From positions 186,001-250,000 of the forward strand of contig JABVXU010000035.1 in the NCBI GenBank assembly GCA_013365365.1: a stretch of 64,000 nt of DNA, given 5' to 3'. Numbering within the stretch: position 1 is the stretch's first letter; each line of letters opens with the position of its first letter. The notes below the pieces were generated by a model. The model was not told the DNA's origin. It saw nothing but the letters and a program-made list of their open reading frames with translations, and made no database searches. Both the position numbers and the translations under genes were made by a program. This DNA comes from Cruorifilaria tuberocauda (Eukaryota > Nematoda > Chromadorea > Rhabditida > Onchocercidae). Positions 49,093 to 62,655 of the stretch are shown in pieces.

Positions 49093-51552
49093 AAAAGGAT
49101 ACTTTGGATACAGGCATTCTGTAAAGGACTAATGTCACTTAGACTTTTCTGCAAAATAAGAATCTCGTTACGCTCTTTTGATCTTCAATATTTCAAATGT
49201 CTCATGTTTCATGTTATTTGTTTTAGTCATCAGGTTACTTGTAAGACTATACAAGTAAAATATCAGTTTTCCAACATAGTAATGTTCCTGATGTACATAA
49301 TTCAATACGTGATTACTCTGGATGCTACCATTGTTAAAATCTTTTTTTTTTAAGATTTTTTTCAATTAACTAAAAAAAATCATGAAAATCAGCTATTTGT
49401 AAAAAAAAGTGTCGCTGTTTGCCTAAAATTTGTTTGTTTTTAATTATATTGAACGCGATTAATTCATCTGCTATTTTTTCTATCGCACAAAAGTATCATG
49501 GGCAACATCTGGTCGTAAGCCATGAAGATGTTTTTTGCATCAGAAACTGTCTCGTAATCGACTTATCCTACTTGTCAATATTTAATTCCATTTTTATTTC
49601 AAATGATCTATTTTTTAAATTTTATACATTAATTTCTTTGGTGGAGCAATGAGAAAAGAGTTGGCCCAAGATTGCTTTTCATTTTATTTGGTCTGACTAA
49701 CATAAAAGTTTTGTAAAAAGTTACATTTCTGTCCATTGATTTATATTAATTTTATTATTGATTCTGTTTTGAACGTTATCTGAAATATGTGCTTTTTTTG
49801 TTTTTGTTGCCTATATGAACTTTTTTTGCTAATTACGTTTAGAAGGCTGAAAGTGCCTTCTTCCGCTTTTACTAAAGTATGAAGAGAATTTTTGATTTTC
49901 TAGCTCTTCATGTTTGTAATGTAATTTTTGATTTCTGATTATCGAAAATATGTGAAATTTTCTACTTTTTTTCTTCCATCTGTATCAGATATTTTGGAAG
50001 TCTTTAGAAACTGTCACGGAGTATTTTTCCTTAAAATTTCAATTCAGTGAAACAATCATAATGTTTACCTCTTAAATTAGATGATATGTGGTAAAGTTTA
50101 TGAAGGGAGGAATAAGGAAATTTTGAGTTAACTTCTCAAAGTGCTGCTTAATAAAGTTCAATAGCTAAAATTGTTTCTACTGATGACAGAAAGTGAATGA
50201 AGAAAAAGAAAAGAGAAAGCGATAGATGGTATATCAATACTGCTCTTAGTTAAGTAGCAACGTGACACTTTCTAATTGTTGTACTCTAAAATTTTTGTCT
50301 TGCCGAACTATTATTTGAAATTACGTCACTAATTAGCTTTTTCTGACATTTTTTAAATGAATTCTATATTTGATCATAATGAATTACATCTGCCTGAAAT
50401 TGAACTGATATGTATTTTGATCTGTGATAACCGCAGAAAAAGAATCTAATATGCAAAATAATTACATAATTACAATGATTACATAATATTTGTGTATTTG
50501 TCGGAAATTTTAATTAAGTGAATAAGGAACTGTCAAATATCAAATAGAAGTTTATGCGGATAAATCATTTCTATCGTTTCCTTTCAACGATCACTTCCCT
50601 CCAACATAATAAGCAATTAATGTGACAAAATGGAAGAGTGAGTTCTAGTAGAATTTGGTTGCGATATGCCGGTTCTTTCTCATCTCTTTTTTCACTCTCA
50701 ACAAGGGATGGTGAGGGACAAGTTTTCTGTAAACTAGTTAACAGGTGGGAAAAATCGTGATAACTTACAACCAATATTTCTTTCTACTCTCTACACCTAC
50801 CATAAATATTCCCATCGACCATGAATTCCATATGTTCCAACAAACTTTCCCTTTTTAACCGACAATTGCTTTAGGATGATCAAATTACGATAGTGCAAAT
50901 ATAAAATAAGGTAAATGCAAATGACGATTACATAAATATCCATCTCTATTCATCAGTCACTTCAATTCGCCTACACATTTATTTATTTTCTAATTCTCAA
51001 CAACTAATTGTTATTTTAAAATAACGCTAATTAATTTATACTGGATTTAATCAGTCCCTATTGTTGTGCATCAATTTGTCAAATGGAATAATAATTCAAA
51101 TAGATGAACATTACTGTATAAAAGTTCATTTCATCTCATGTTGCAGTCTAATGAACTAAGAGAAAGTCAAAGGAGTGAGATTTAAAAAAAAAAATGAAGT
51201 AATCAAATATGAAACTGCACGATTTGGACTAATGAGATTGATCAGGAATGATATTTGAAAATATGAAAATGATAAGTTGATCAAAATTCACTGATCAAAA
51301 TTTAGTGATAGAAAAGATGAGAATGTGAATAAATGAATGTAAGTTATGAAGAAAAGAAAGAAATCTTTTAAACGATCTCTAAAGATAGAAAATGAGGAAA
51401 TGTTAAAAATCGTGATAACTGAAAAAAGTTTACAAGTGAAAATTCAATAATTGAATTTGGATCTATTTTGTGTCTTCATTTAATTTTCTTTTAATTTACT
51501 TCTGATTTATTCTATTCTATGAATCTTCTAGAAAAATAAAGATTGTGATATT
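49093..51552. other. Intergenic region between KANSL3 and the DB-domain gene
   Basis: AT-rich, with no supported gene. It contains the KANSL3 3' UTR and the 5' flank of the DB-domain gene. A slightly GC-richer stretch at about 50570-50830 could be promoter-associated. ORFs at 49132-49353, 49168-49365, 49419-49652 and 50571-50774 have chance-like composition. Confidence 0.5.
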
Positions 51553-53779
51553 ATGGAAGAATTATCAGTGGTTCTAATCATTGCACTGCTATTACTATCA
51601 TTACTGCTAACTCATCGGATAAGTTATGCTGTAAGTTTGCATGCATCATTGAATTTTCATTTTATCATTTTTTCAAGAGCAATAAGATAAATTGATATGA
51701 TGAATTGCATTCCAACTATTTGTATTTAAAATTTTAAGCGGTATGGGAAAGGTTAATACTATTAAATTCCAACTTAAGATTAAGATTAAGATTAAAATTA
51801 AGTTGACGAAGTCTTGTAGAATTAGTTTTCAGCAATTGTCTAATGAGGTATCATGATTTAAAAAAAAAGGTATCATTCGATAGGAAATAAAAGTTTGAAA
51901 ATTTCTTCTCATTATAATAATTCGTATTTCAGTGTATGGGGTTGGGTACTGGCGGTTTTCGTGAATGCTATTCGGATCATTTTTGCGCAGAAGCACATGT
52001 ACGCTTTATTTAAATTTCCTGTAAATTCAAATTGTAACTAAGAAATGAAATATTGCTCTTCCATTATTTTAAGTTAAGGAGTTATTGAATTCAAATATTT
52101 TTTTTACAGATTGCAAAATCATTGAGAGTACATGATGAAGGAAAAATTAATAATGAATTACTGCCTCCTCAGTACGATCGAATGCAGTCTTCGTTCACCC
52201 CAACGGTTTCACATTTTAATTTCAAATCTTAGATTTCCATATTTTCGATTCATTCTATATCTTAGATTTAAATTTCCTCAGCAAAATCAATAACATACGA
52301 AATTAGATTTGTGTAAAAAGAAAAGCAATTTTGCTTTGAAAATTAAAAACTAAGTCATATTTAAAAATTTTTATCCATTGTTCGACTTGAAACCACAAAC
52401 TATAAGTTCAACATCACAAAGACTGAATCTTCTGATTAGAACCAATAAAAAATCTTATAGCTCCAGGAATTGGCAATAATCATAGTAGCCGCATTAAAAT
52501 AAGTACGGGTATCAATATCAAGAATCCAAATAGAAGCAAAAGTCATACTAATCTGACCAAATATACGATCCTTATCCGTTAAAAACAAATATCCCAAAGA
52601 ATAATGAAATTTCAGATATGCTTAAGCTTCGTTTCAAATTTGAAGTTATTCTTCATTCTCTAGAATTGCTTAAAGGTCTCTTTGTAGAATATTTTCATAA
52701 TACAAAATGTGATATTCTTAAAAGAATTTCAAGGATTTTAGTTTTAAAAAAAAAGTAAAAATTTATCTGATGATTGATGAATTTTGAATATTACTATAGA
52801 TCAGTAATGAAAGTAATGGATTTTTGGAATGCTGTCGTAAGCGAGGATTGCCAGAAGTATGTTTGAGGAAATGTTCTTATGGCAATTATAATCAGAATAT
52901 TGTAAGCTGTTTAATATTCTACAAGCATTTTCATAACTTGCTAAAAAAAATCACTTTTCTTCATATCTTACTTGTTTTATTTCAATATCTTCACTTTTAA
53001 TTTTATAAATTTAGCAGTAGCAGAAGTGGATCATATAGTAAGACATAGGGAAGAAATAAGCAGGATCAATAAGACTATCTTATCATTTAATGTAACCTTC
53101 TTTATAAAAATTCATTTAGAAAAAGTTAATCTAAGTTATTGATATAACGCTCATTTATAAAATTGATGAAAAATTGAATCTCTCATCATTTCTAGCTTCG
53201 AAAAATGCTCCTACAAGCAGATCCATGTCCTTTGCTATCAGCTATTGATATTCACTTTTGTGCAGCTCAGGGTCATGATCATCGACAATGTTGCATTATA
53301 AATGGGGTCACTACAACATTTGCAGGACAGAAATGCTTAACATTTTGTGATCAGGTTTCACTTCATCAATTTAATAAGAACGTCCAATAAGTTTATAGAT
53401 GTTTATATATGTCTGTATGTGTGTATGCGTACAGAATACTCAATGCTTAATCGATAAATGAGAGATTTTTAAGCTTAAATAATATTCCGATATATAATGA
53501 TGCTTAATCCACTGCTATTGATTGATATTGACAAATCAAAAAAATATATTTCAGAGGAGACAGAATGAAACAATTCTTGATGTATCATATTTGCCATGCT
53601 TCGAACGATTCGACAATATAAAAGGATGCTTTTGGCGTTATGCTCAAAGACGTTATCAATTGAATGCTGAATTATCGAAGAAATCTGTAATCGATGAATC
53701 GAAGATAACCTCTGATCACATGACGCAACTAAACACTGAGCAACCATCATCTTTATCATCTATTAATAATTATCGATGA
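51553..53779 (+). CDS. Secreted DB-domain cysteine-rich protein
   Basis: Predicted extracellular protein with a nematode DB module (Pfam DB, function unknown). Exons: 51553-51630, 51933-51998, 52110-52205, 52800-52901, 53196-53354, 53555-53779. They total 726 nt (241 aa), all phase 0 junctions. The first exon encodes a classic signal peptide (LSVVLIIALLLLSLLL, then THRISYA), and exon 2 opens with Cys immediately after the likely cleavage site. The DB module spans about residues 88-185: FLECCRKRGLPEVCLRKCSY, then CPLL, then CAAQGHDHRQCC and GQKCLTFCD, closing with LPCFERFDNIKGCF. CC...C...C spacing and the QCC / C..FC pair are the family signature. A short hydrophilic tail follows. There are no further modules and no membrane segment, so it is probably a free secreted product. 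The repeated phase-0 exons suggest simple modular structure. Confidence 0.88.
51774..51801 (+). repeat. (GATTAA)n short tandem repeat
   Basis: About four to five GATTAA-like units within the first intron of the DB-domain gene. Confidence 0.7.
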
Positions 53780-56369
53780 AAAGAATTTCTGAAATTTATT
53801 TCACATAAGATTAGGAAGAAAGCATTGAGTTAAGCGTATATGCATGTGTGTGTGTGTGTGTTCCATCGAATTGATTGTTGAAGAAGAAAGGATGATTAGA
53901 AAAAGAAAGTTTGTTAATTTAACGAAATAAGGCAAAGAGACTGGAATTTTAAGCTTGCTTTAATTGAATCCCTCGCATTCATGCTACTGTCATTGTCGCT
54001 TTCATTATCAACGCTGTTGCATCCACAATTTCACGTCTTATTACTAAAATACGTAAAATTACTGATATGGAATTATCCCCATTTTGACCCTATAACAGGT
54101 TAGATTATCGTTTGCAAAGTATTATCCATTCTAAATGTTATGCCACCTTTACTATATATATAGATTCTATTTTTGATAATCTACTGGCTGCTAAATTTAT
54201 TTCAGTAAGCAATTTACTCTGAAACTGTTCTGAAATAAAGTGTAATTATAGCTTATTGAAAGATGAAACGATCTGATTTAACTTTTTGAATTGTTGTATT
54301 TCTGGCCAAGTGATGGTGAAGTTTATAATATCGTAAATAAACTGAACTTTATTATAAGATCAGCTGTGGAATTTGATTGTGAAATATTTTTTTTTCAAGA
54401 AATTACCTTTGTCCGATCATTTTTGATAAGCCCAAACAAATCGAAATATTAAATGAGCCTTCATTAGTTTAATTTTCATAAATATAATTATAACCTTGCA
54501 ACTTTCTTTAGAGAAAAAGTATGTATTGCCATTCGATCAATTAAAAAGATAATTTTAACAGATATTAAGTTCATTTTTATTCCGACAATTCCTTTTCCGC
54601 ATGATATCAGAAAGATTTCTTATCAAATATTATTAAATTCAAGCTGAATACTAAGTAATGGAAGAGAAGAAAAAAAGAAGTAATCGTTTGATAATTCATT
54701 AATGAAACAGTATGATATGAAATTGTTATAGAATGAAAAATTATTAACCACTGATATTGTGATATTTTTCGAAATTCTATCGCATTTTTCCCTTTTCATT
54801 TGAACAGGTAGAAAAAATAAATAGTGAAGAAGATCATAAAAGGATTAGCAATGATAGAAAATAATGAATAATATTTCAGTGAAGAAGAAATCATCTTATC
54901 AGTAGTGTGATTTTTACTCTCTTATATGTTTAATTATCAGAAAAGGGTGCTTGAATTTATCACTACAAATCTAAACTATCACTTACGATAAAATAAAGCT
55001 GATCCTTTGAGGGCTGCGAAATTGAAATATATCTATATAAGCTTTCTACTTTAAACTTAAATAATTTTTCCACATTGCCGATTACTGTACATATGAGTTG
55101 ATTTTTATGATCGTTTATTCATTATGATATAAAAATATTTATGATAAAGTGATAAATTTGTGATAAATCTTAAGTATCATTTATCATAAATAAAGAGGAT
55201 GTAAATGCGCCTGTTTGTTTCTTTTTTTGCTCTCTTTTCTAAATTTCAAAGAATAAGCAAACATGTGAGAAAAAAATATAACTTACAAATCAATCGTATT
55301 ATCATATTTATTGCTAGCAATTAAAATAAATTTCATTTATAAATTCTAATTCCAGAAACCATTTGCAAATAATGTGAAATTTAGTAAGTTCGTTAATTAC
55401 AAATTTTATTTCTATTTATCTATCAATCTAAACATTTACAAGTTATTCTTAAATTTGCCTATCTTATTTCTAATTCTATTCTCCTGAAGCTAACACCAAT
55501 TTAAGCTAACGGCAATCAGAATTTGGAGAATTCAAATCGGATGAGAATAGAGCAAACAATTAATTTGAATGAGCAAAATTTAAATTAAATTGAAAATCGA
55601 ATTCATGTGAATTAATGAAAATTCTTTTTTATGATTAAGTTTTACTTTCTTGGTGAAAATGGTGCGAAGAGTTAAAAGAAAAATAAAATAGTTGTAGCAT
55701 CTGACCAATTTCATCTGTGTCGCAAGAATCTGAATTCTATCGAATCCTTCCAAGCAACAATTACTTGTCCTATTCTTGATGAACAACTTCTTTACTCCTA
55801 TTCACAGTGACAGTTAATAAAATTAGTTTTTGCATAAATAAACTAAAAAAAGGAGGAATGAAGAAATACAAGCCAAGAAATATCACAAATAAAGTAAAAC
55901 TCATGTTATAAGGCGTAATAAATTAATCAATGGTATGCAGCTAATAAAGCTAATAATAAAAATTAATCGAAATTAAAATGGTATACAAGGTATAGCAGGT
56001 AAGTATTGATTATGAAATAAAATTTTACAAACTTTTAGTTACAAATAGAGGCATATATGAATGAATTAGAAAAGTAATGTAAGGTAAAATAAAGTTAATC
56101 AGTTAGGCTTAAAGAGGTGTTAAACTATTAAAATTTTTAATTTCCTTAATGCATCATTATTCTAATCGATAAATTGAGAAAATGAAATTTATGAAGATTT
56201 GTTTTGATATAATTTATTATCTCTATTGCAATAGCATTACTATTATCATTATCATTATCATGAGCTTCTTATCAATGACTATATTTGAATCATAAAAATC
56301 AAAGAAAAGAAATTTGGGCCTTCTGAATGATATGATATCGGTGGATTGTTTCATCCCATCTCTAAAACA

Positions 56370-57012
56370 TATCTGTCATTTTCTCACTTCCATCAGAAAC
56401 TATAGCAATTGGAAATGAGAGGCTATTATTTTTCCAAACGACATTTCGCAGAAAAGTTTTGCTTGAATAAGCTTTCACATTCTTGCCATATCTATTCAAC
56501 AATTCTGATGGGTCGCAAGAGAAGTGGCTATTTTCCTCTCAACGATAACTGGTCATATATTTCAGGTTTAATTTAAACTAATTCTAATCATTTTCATTTC
56601 CATTTTTTCTATTCAAAAAAAAGAAAATTCTTCTTATATTCTATTTGAAAAAAAAATTTATCAGTTTTAAAATTTTTCTAAATACACTATGCAATTTGAA
56701 CAAATTCAATTTATTTTTATATTATTTATGCGCGAATAATTATTTAATTTTTTTCAAATTAATTAATTACTGAATTTCATACTAAAAATATATTTCAAAA
56801 TAGTGAAATTTAGTAAATTATTTTTAAAAAAAGTACTAATTTAAATTGTTACCTAATTGAAATATCGTATTTTATTGGTTCATTTGATTGATTGAAAAGT
56901 TCAAATGAAAAGTTTACTTTCTTATTTACCCGATCGATCGGTTTAGCGAAGAAGTCCTTGAGGAGCAAAATCCTAAGCCATTCATCCGCCATATACGAGA
57001 AAATCCTTTGGA
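56370..57012 (-). other. Possible two-exon minus-strand coding island
   Basis: A candidate exon, complement(56930-57012), has good splice sites on both sides (CATTTCAG before it, GTAAAT after it) and reads FSYMADEWLRILLLKDFF. About 400 bp further along the minus strand a stop-free stretch of about 58 codons reads DPSELLNRYGKNVKAYSS and PIAIVSDGSEKMTDMF before its stop. Composition is protein-like, but the acceptor of the second piece is poor and the plus strand is also open (EEVLEEQNPKPFIRHIREN; GYYFSKRHFAEKFCLN). The strand is therefore unresolved and no family is recognised. Confidence 0.25.
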
Positions 57013-58591
57013 CTGAAATGGTTGCTACTGCAATAGGCTCTATTCTTGTCATCAATATAGCAATTTGATCCAGGCTAATGTAATATATGTAAAGCATATT
57101 CGTCCCGAGAAGTTAGATATTTGAAGCGAAAATTCTAAAATTCTAAATTACTTCGAAAAACTCTATATGGTATTATAGGATTTAACCTTAAGGGCACCTT
57201 ACATTCAATAAAATTTACTATTATAAACTTTACAAAAATTGAAGTATGTGAAAGTAAGGTAAAGAGATAGAAAAAGATATTAGCTAAAAATTTGTATTTT
57301 AAAGTATTTTCAAAAATTCTTTGCAAAGACTCTTTCTGCATTCTCCATTTAGGATTAAATTCTAAAATGAATTTAGCAAAATAATGAAGTAATTTAATAA
57401 TAGACTTATCGAATATTGCCTACTAAATTGTTTATTCAAAAGGAGTGATAAAAAAGTTTTGTTAAGCTGCAATTATCACAAACATTTAAATTAATTATAA
57501 TTTGTTGATTGAATGATAGCAAAGTTTTCATTCAAATTTATTCGGAATCATTGCACAATATTTTTCCTATTTCTTTTTTCTTGCTTTTTCTGTTACTTTC
57601 TGAAAAGCTAAAAATTATTTTTTTTTTGATCAAAAAAGGAAAGGGAAAATTTTTGAAAAGAATTAACATTTAAATAGAAAGATTTTATGAAAGAAATATT
57701 TTAGTTGAAATAAAAATTGTCTGTATGGAAAATGTATAAAAATGAGGTAAAATCATTTTTCCACTTTTTTTTTTAAATTCAAATTTCTCAACGATACTAA
57801 TTTTCTTTCCTTTCATTTCTATTCCCAACAAGTAATTGGTACATATCTCATCTCAAACTTTTCCAATAATTATTAGCTAACAAATGGTATAATACTTTGG
57901 AAAATTCAGCGATAGGAAAAAGTTTTACATAATTATTTGCCATCCAACCAATCGCTTTCAACTATTAATACTTTTTTCCTTCTTCAAAAGGAAACTGTAA
58001 AAGATAGAATTTTTTTCAACAATGGAATTATCATTAACTCTAATCATTATTTATCAATGAATGAAGAAAATCACTATTATTTATTATGGAAGGAAAAAAT
58101 TGCGAGTGAGTTAGCAGAATCATTTTCTTCTTAAATTAAATTATTACTCTCAAATTGAATTAATTTGTGAAAAAAAATTTTTTTCCGATAAATGAATTTG
58201 ATCATTCTTACAATCTTCAATTATTACTTCGAATGTTCGTTGAACTTCATGCTAATCAATTAATGCACTAATTTTAGGTAAAAAAAACGACGTTAAAATG
58301 AGATTAGATATTTGAATGGCAAAGTTAACTATTAAATTAAATCAAAAATAGAATATGCATACAATAAGTAATGCAATTTTGAGCTTTTATTAATATTTTA
58401 ATTTTTGCATTTTAAAAGTATCTATTTTTTTTGATCATAATTTTCATGTTCTTTCTTCTTCCACTCTAATACGCATTACGCATCTATATTATCACTTTCG
58501 ATTTTATCACGCATATCTTGATTATGATTATTGATTACAAGCAAGTAGTACAAATCAATATTTTTAGGACAAATATCCATCACTTTATAAT

Positions 58592-58612
58592 AATTGATTG
58601 ATTGATTGATTG
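58592..58612. repeat. (ATTG)n microsatellite
   Basis: Four to five ATTG units. Confidence 0.85.
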
Positions 58613-59822
58613 AATTATTATTGATCTCACTGTTATACTTACAAGCATATATGTTCGACAAGTAATATTTATAATAAAATGAAATATAGTTAGTCTAGCA
58701 TATGAAGAAATAATTTAATAATTGGTAAAATATTTAAATCAATGGTAGCTAACACTTGCAACAATGAAAACTTCTAGGAAAACCATAATTAAATTTTTAA
58801 AAGTCAGAAATACACAATTCTCTTTTTTTCCTTTCCTTTCTTTTTATTTCTTCGCTTCAACTTTCTGCCATTTTTTATGTAATATAAATTTATTGCAGTT
58901 GTGATATCCGGAATTTGATCAGATAAATTCGCTTCTTCCGAAATCAGAAGGCGTAATTGTTTTGATATATAAATAATTTATTTTTTAAATTAATTCACAC
59001 TGACAGATTATCGCGGATTTCAATCAAAAGATTAATAACATTCAGCTAAAAATAATTTATGCTTTTCATTAGTAAATGCTTGATAAATTTTTATGAGATA
59101 TACTCTTAGCATTTTTCTGAGTAAATTTTAGAGAATGAAGAGAAAATGGTAGAAATAAACTTTGTTAATTATCACTAAATATGTTTAAATTTGTTTGCAA
59201 TGACTTTAGTCTTAATGAAACTTATTCGAAATGATTAATTTAGCCTTTTATAAACATAGGATGATTGTATAAGTTTTTAACTGATTTAGAATTGCTCTAC
59301 AGTTACCTTGGAATTATTATTGTAGTAATTCATTAAAGTTCAACTAAAATATAAAAACTTGCTATGAGACTTTTTTTTGGTCTAATTCAGGTTTGAAAGG
59401 TATTTGTTCCAACTTTTGTCTTTTATAATTTGTAACCGACGTAATGATAAAATGAATTTTAGATTCAAAGTTTTTCTTTTTTTGAAAAATATCATAAAAT
59501 AGCAAAGTAATAATTTTTCATTAGGATAGTAGTATCATAAAAGTATTCAATGTTTAAGTTAAATGTCAATCAGTCATTTTTAAATTGTAGCTATTAATAA
59601 ATAATGAATTGAAAATAATTTCTTTAGTACTTTTTTTTTCTCGTAAAATTCGTCGCAAATTTTACGAATGAAAAGAAAAGAAAATTATAATGAGGATTAG
59701 TTTAGAAATTGTTTATTACATACTTACTGCTCGTTTAATGACTTTACATTTGGGTAACGTACTTTCGCGTCATTTACTAATTTATTTAATTTCAATCAGT
59801 TTTTTTTTCTCTCTCTCTTCAG

Positions 59823-60182
59823 AAAACGATGTTTATCAAGTTTATGCTTGAGGTAAATTCATCAATATGCACAGCTTTTCCTCTCTTAAAAATAAAAACT
59901 AAATATCACTTTTACATACAAAACATATTTAATTAAACATGTTAAAGTGATGATAGTCAAGCTATCACTATCAATCTCTCATCGATCACATTTATTTCAT
60001 ATATCCAGTTGTTTCTTTTTTTCTGATACTGATACTGATTATCAGTGATTTTAACTTATATTTATATATTCAGATATAAAAGGGGTCTTTGTTTTAACTG
60101 AACTAAAAATGTTGATCAAGTAAAAAGTTATCAAGTGAAGGAATTATCAGACGATGAATTGAATGTGGAAGAGGAAATCTAA
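59823..60182 (+). pseudogene. Exon-like pair with an in-frame TGA
   Basis: A 30-bp segment (59823-59852), preceded by a CT-rich CTCTTCAG and followed by GTAAAT, joins in phase to 60074-60182, preceded by ATATTCAG. The joined frame reads KRCLSSLCLR, then YKRGLCFN, a TGA at 60099, then TKNVDQVKSYQVKELSDDEL and a short acidic end before TAA at 60180. The acidic, clearly protein-like part lies after the TGA. It could be a decayed 3' end of a gene or chance. No upstream exons were identified. Confidence 0.22.
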
Positions 60183-60320
60183 GCAGACACACTTCCGTGT
60201 GTTTCAGTAAACGATAAGAAACAGAACTAGCAGATGAATTAATTAAAATCTTATTTATTCTCTTCTATAAATGGATTGCATAATTATGTCTTGCAGCTTA
60301 TCATATCATTTCAATTTTGC

Positions 60321-60336
60321 GTGCATGCATGCATGC
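60321..60336. repeat. (TGCA)n microsatellite
   Basis: Four alternating TGCA units, self-complementary. Confidence 0.8.
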
Positions 60337-60651
60337 TTCATCCATCCATTTTGCATATATTCAAATTTAATTCAATGTTTGATGAATAGAATTTATTATA
60401 TATTAAGAATACGAAAAAATATTGCAATGGTAGTAGGAATTGCAGTACAGATACTGTAATTGTGATTAGAATTAAAGTTTTAACTGAGATTACTGATTAC
60501 TGTTATTGTTATTTGATTATTGTTAGCAATACATTTGTATTGACTGATATCGTCAATTGATCTTATTAATGCATTTACAATAATTGTGTGAGTAAAATTA
60601 GTTTTTTTTTTCCTTTTACTTCCAATAGTAAGTAATAGATTTCAGTTTAGA

Positions 60652-60695
60652 TATTTAGGTAGTAGTTATATTTAGTATTTAAGTAGTAGTTATAG
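60652..60695 (+). repeat. Tandem duplication of a 24-bp unit
   Basis: Two adjacent copies of a unit beginning TATTTAGGTAGTAGTTATA; the second is slightly shorter and differs at one or two bases. Confidence 0.7.
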
Positions 60696-62618
60696 TCACT
60701 CTGGATGTTTTGAAATATTTTCAAAACGTAATTTCGCACTTCACTCTTCGATCACTGAAATCTTATTTCGCTTTCATCTTCTTTCTTAAACCCAAAAACA
60801 GAAATAATTCTTAGCAAACATCTAAAAAAAGTGCAAAAAAGAAAAAAAAAACTTATTCTCGATTCATACTTATTCCTAATGAAAATCATTTTTTTTGTTT
60901 CCTACACTTCCTTTAATTCTGTAATAATAAATTTATTTTTGAGAAAAATAAATTGAGGAAATTAATGCTGTATTTTGTTTTACTTAAGGTATTTTCTTCT
61001 CTCTTCATTTCTCACCATACAATTTATATTCAGAAAACCGGAAAGAACTGGTAAATGATATGTGAAGAATCGAAAGGCGGAATATTTCTGGCACTATCGA
61101 TAAGTGTAAATGTATGAGTAAGTACTATTTGTTGCTTTCGTCTTCAGAAGAAACATACACGTCGTATACGATAGCATTTATAATTTAAGGATAAGTGTGA
61201 TAATAACAGTTAGCAAATTGATGAAATTATCAATCCATTAATTAATAATGCATTCCTTTTTAAAATTACAAATGTGCAAAATACAGATTAAAACATTTCT
61301 ATAATTTTCAAATTTATTTACTTTTATTTATTTGTTTATAAATACTATCTGCAAAACTTTTTTCCAACAACTTTTTTTTTTGTTATTCTCATTAACTTAT
61401 TAATTTCATTTTCCTCGTAATATTTTTAAAATTATTCAGATCACTAATTCACGAATATTTAAATTGTAATACAGTAATAGTGCTATTTCAATATTTTCAA
61501 AATGATATGACAAATACTTATCTCTTAAATTAAACTAATGAATTAACGCTTCAGGAACAGATTTAGATTTTTCCGCAGAAAAAAAAACTAAGCATGATTC
61601 GTGAGAAAATTAGCATTCACATCGGCATTTCAATACAATTTCAAGGAATATATTTTCATGAAATTGCAAATCGCTTTTTTATTTTGCTTTTCATTTAGCT
61701 TTCATTAGTTCTTAATGTAAAAAATTTTTAGCTGCTTTGATTTCTATTCAATATCGATATCAGGTTATTGTAAATTATTGTTATCAAATATTCCTTTCTC
61801 TGTAAAATTGCCTCTCGTTAATTTATTTTATAAACGAAATTTTAAATCAATTTATAAATCATCAAGAAATTTTGATTATTCGTTGTTATGGTTATAAGCT
61901 CATGAAAATGAAAACTTTAGAGATGTCAAAATACTGGTAGATATTCTCTGTTACTCAGAGTATCACAAGCTTCCAAATTTAGCTTAAAGTAGTGAAATTA
62001 TCGATTTGTTTCGTTTTTTTCTTTTAAAAGATTTTTTTCTCCCCTTACACTTTTTTCATAGATCGAAATTTTTATCATTGTTAGTCACCACCATTTTTAT
62101 CAGTACGATAAAATATCGTTGCTTTATCAGCTAATCTTTCATCTCTATTTCAATTAATGGACATTTCCGCCAGTTCATTATAAACTGTTACAGATCATTT
62201 TCTGAAAGTAAGACTTGTACTTTAATTCATTTCGTTGCGTCATTCATTCTAAGTTCCATTAGCTCTCAGCAAAGCTACCAATAACTGTCAAGAAATGTTT
62301 AAATTTGTCGAAGAACTCCATCCTATAACTGATCTATTTAACTTCTTCTCTTTCCTAATATTACTTTAATTAAAGTAAGAAGGACAATTCATTGTGATAA
62401 CGTTATGTGTGAAAAATTCACTTCTATTTAATTATTTAAAAGTGGAACTATTTTTCATTAAATAATGGACACAATGAAAATTTGCTAAATAAAGCGCAAT
62501 AGTCGCATTACTATTATCTAAAATAATAACTTTTGAATTGATTTGATAAAGTGATGAAGAATAGGAATGATGGTTGTAAGATTAATTTAGTTTAAAAAAA
62601 AATTAAGGAAAAGGAGAG

Positions 62619-62622
<4 letters not shown>

Positions 62623-62652
<30 letters not shown>
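62623..62652. repeat. (GA)n microsatellite
   Basis: About fifteen GA units. Confidence 0.9.

Positions 62653-62655
<3 letters not shown>

Noticed and set aside
53920..54105. Stop-free plus-strand stretch of about 60 codons after the DB-domain gene (contains SLSLSLSTLL)
   Set aside because: Lies in the probable 3' UTR, is leucine-rich, and has no good start context or splice partner.
57913..58134. Plus-strand open stretch of 73 codons ending LAESFSS
   Set aside because: Length is within chance expectation for 10 kb of AT-rich DNA in six frames; no partner exons or family found.
58476..58661. Minus-strand ORF of 61 codons, Asn/Ile/Asp-rich
   Set aside because: Part of it is an ATTG microsatellite translated; no splice context or motif.
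62623..62652. Possible CRISPR-like or satellite array
   Set aside because: Simple GA microsatellite; no spacer-repeat structure anywhere in the window, which is eukaryotic.
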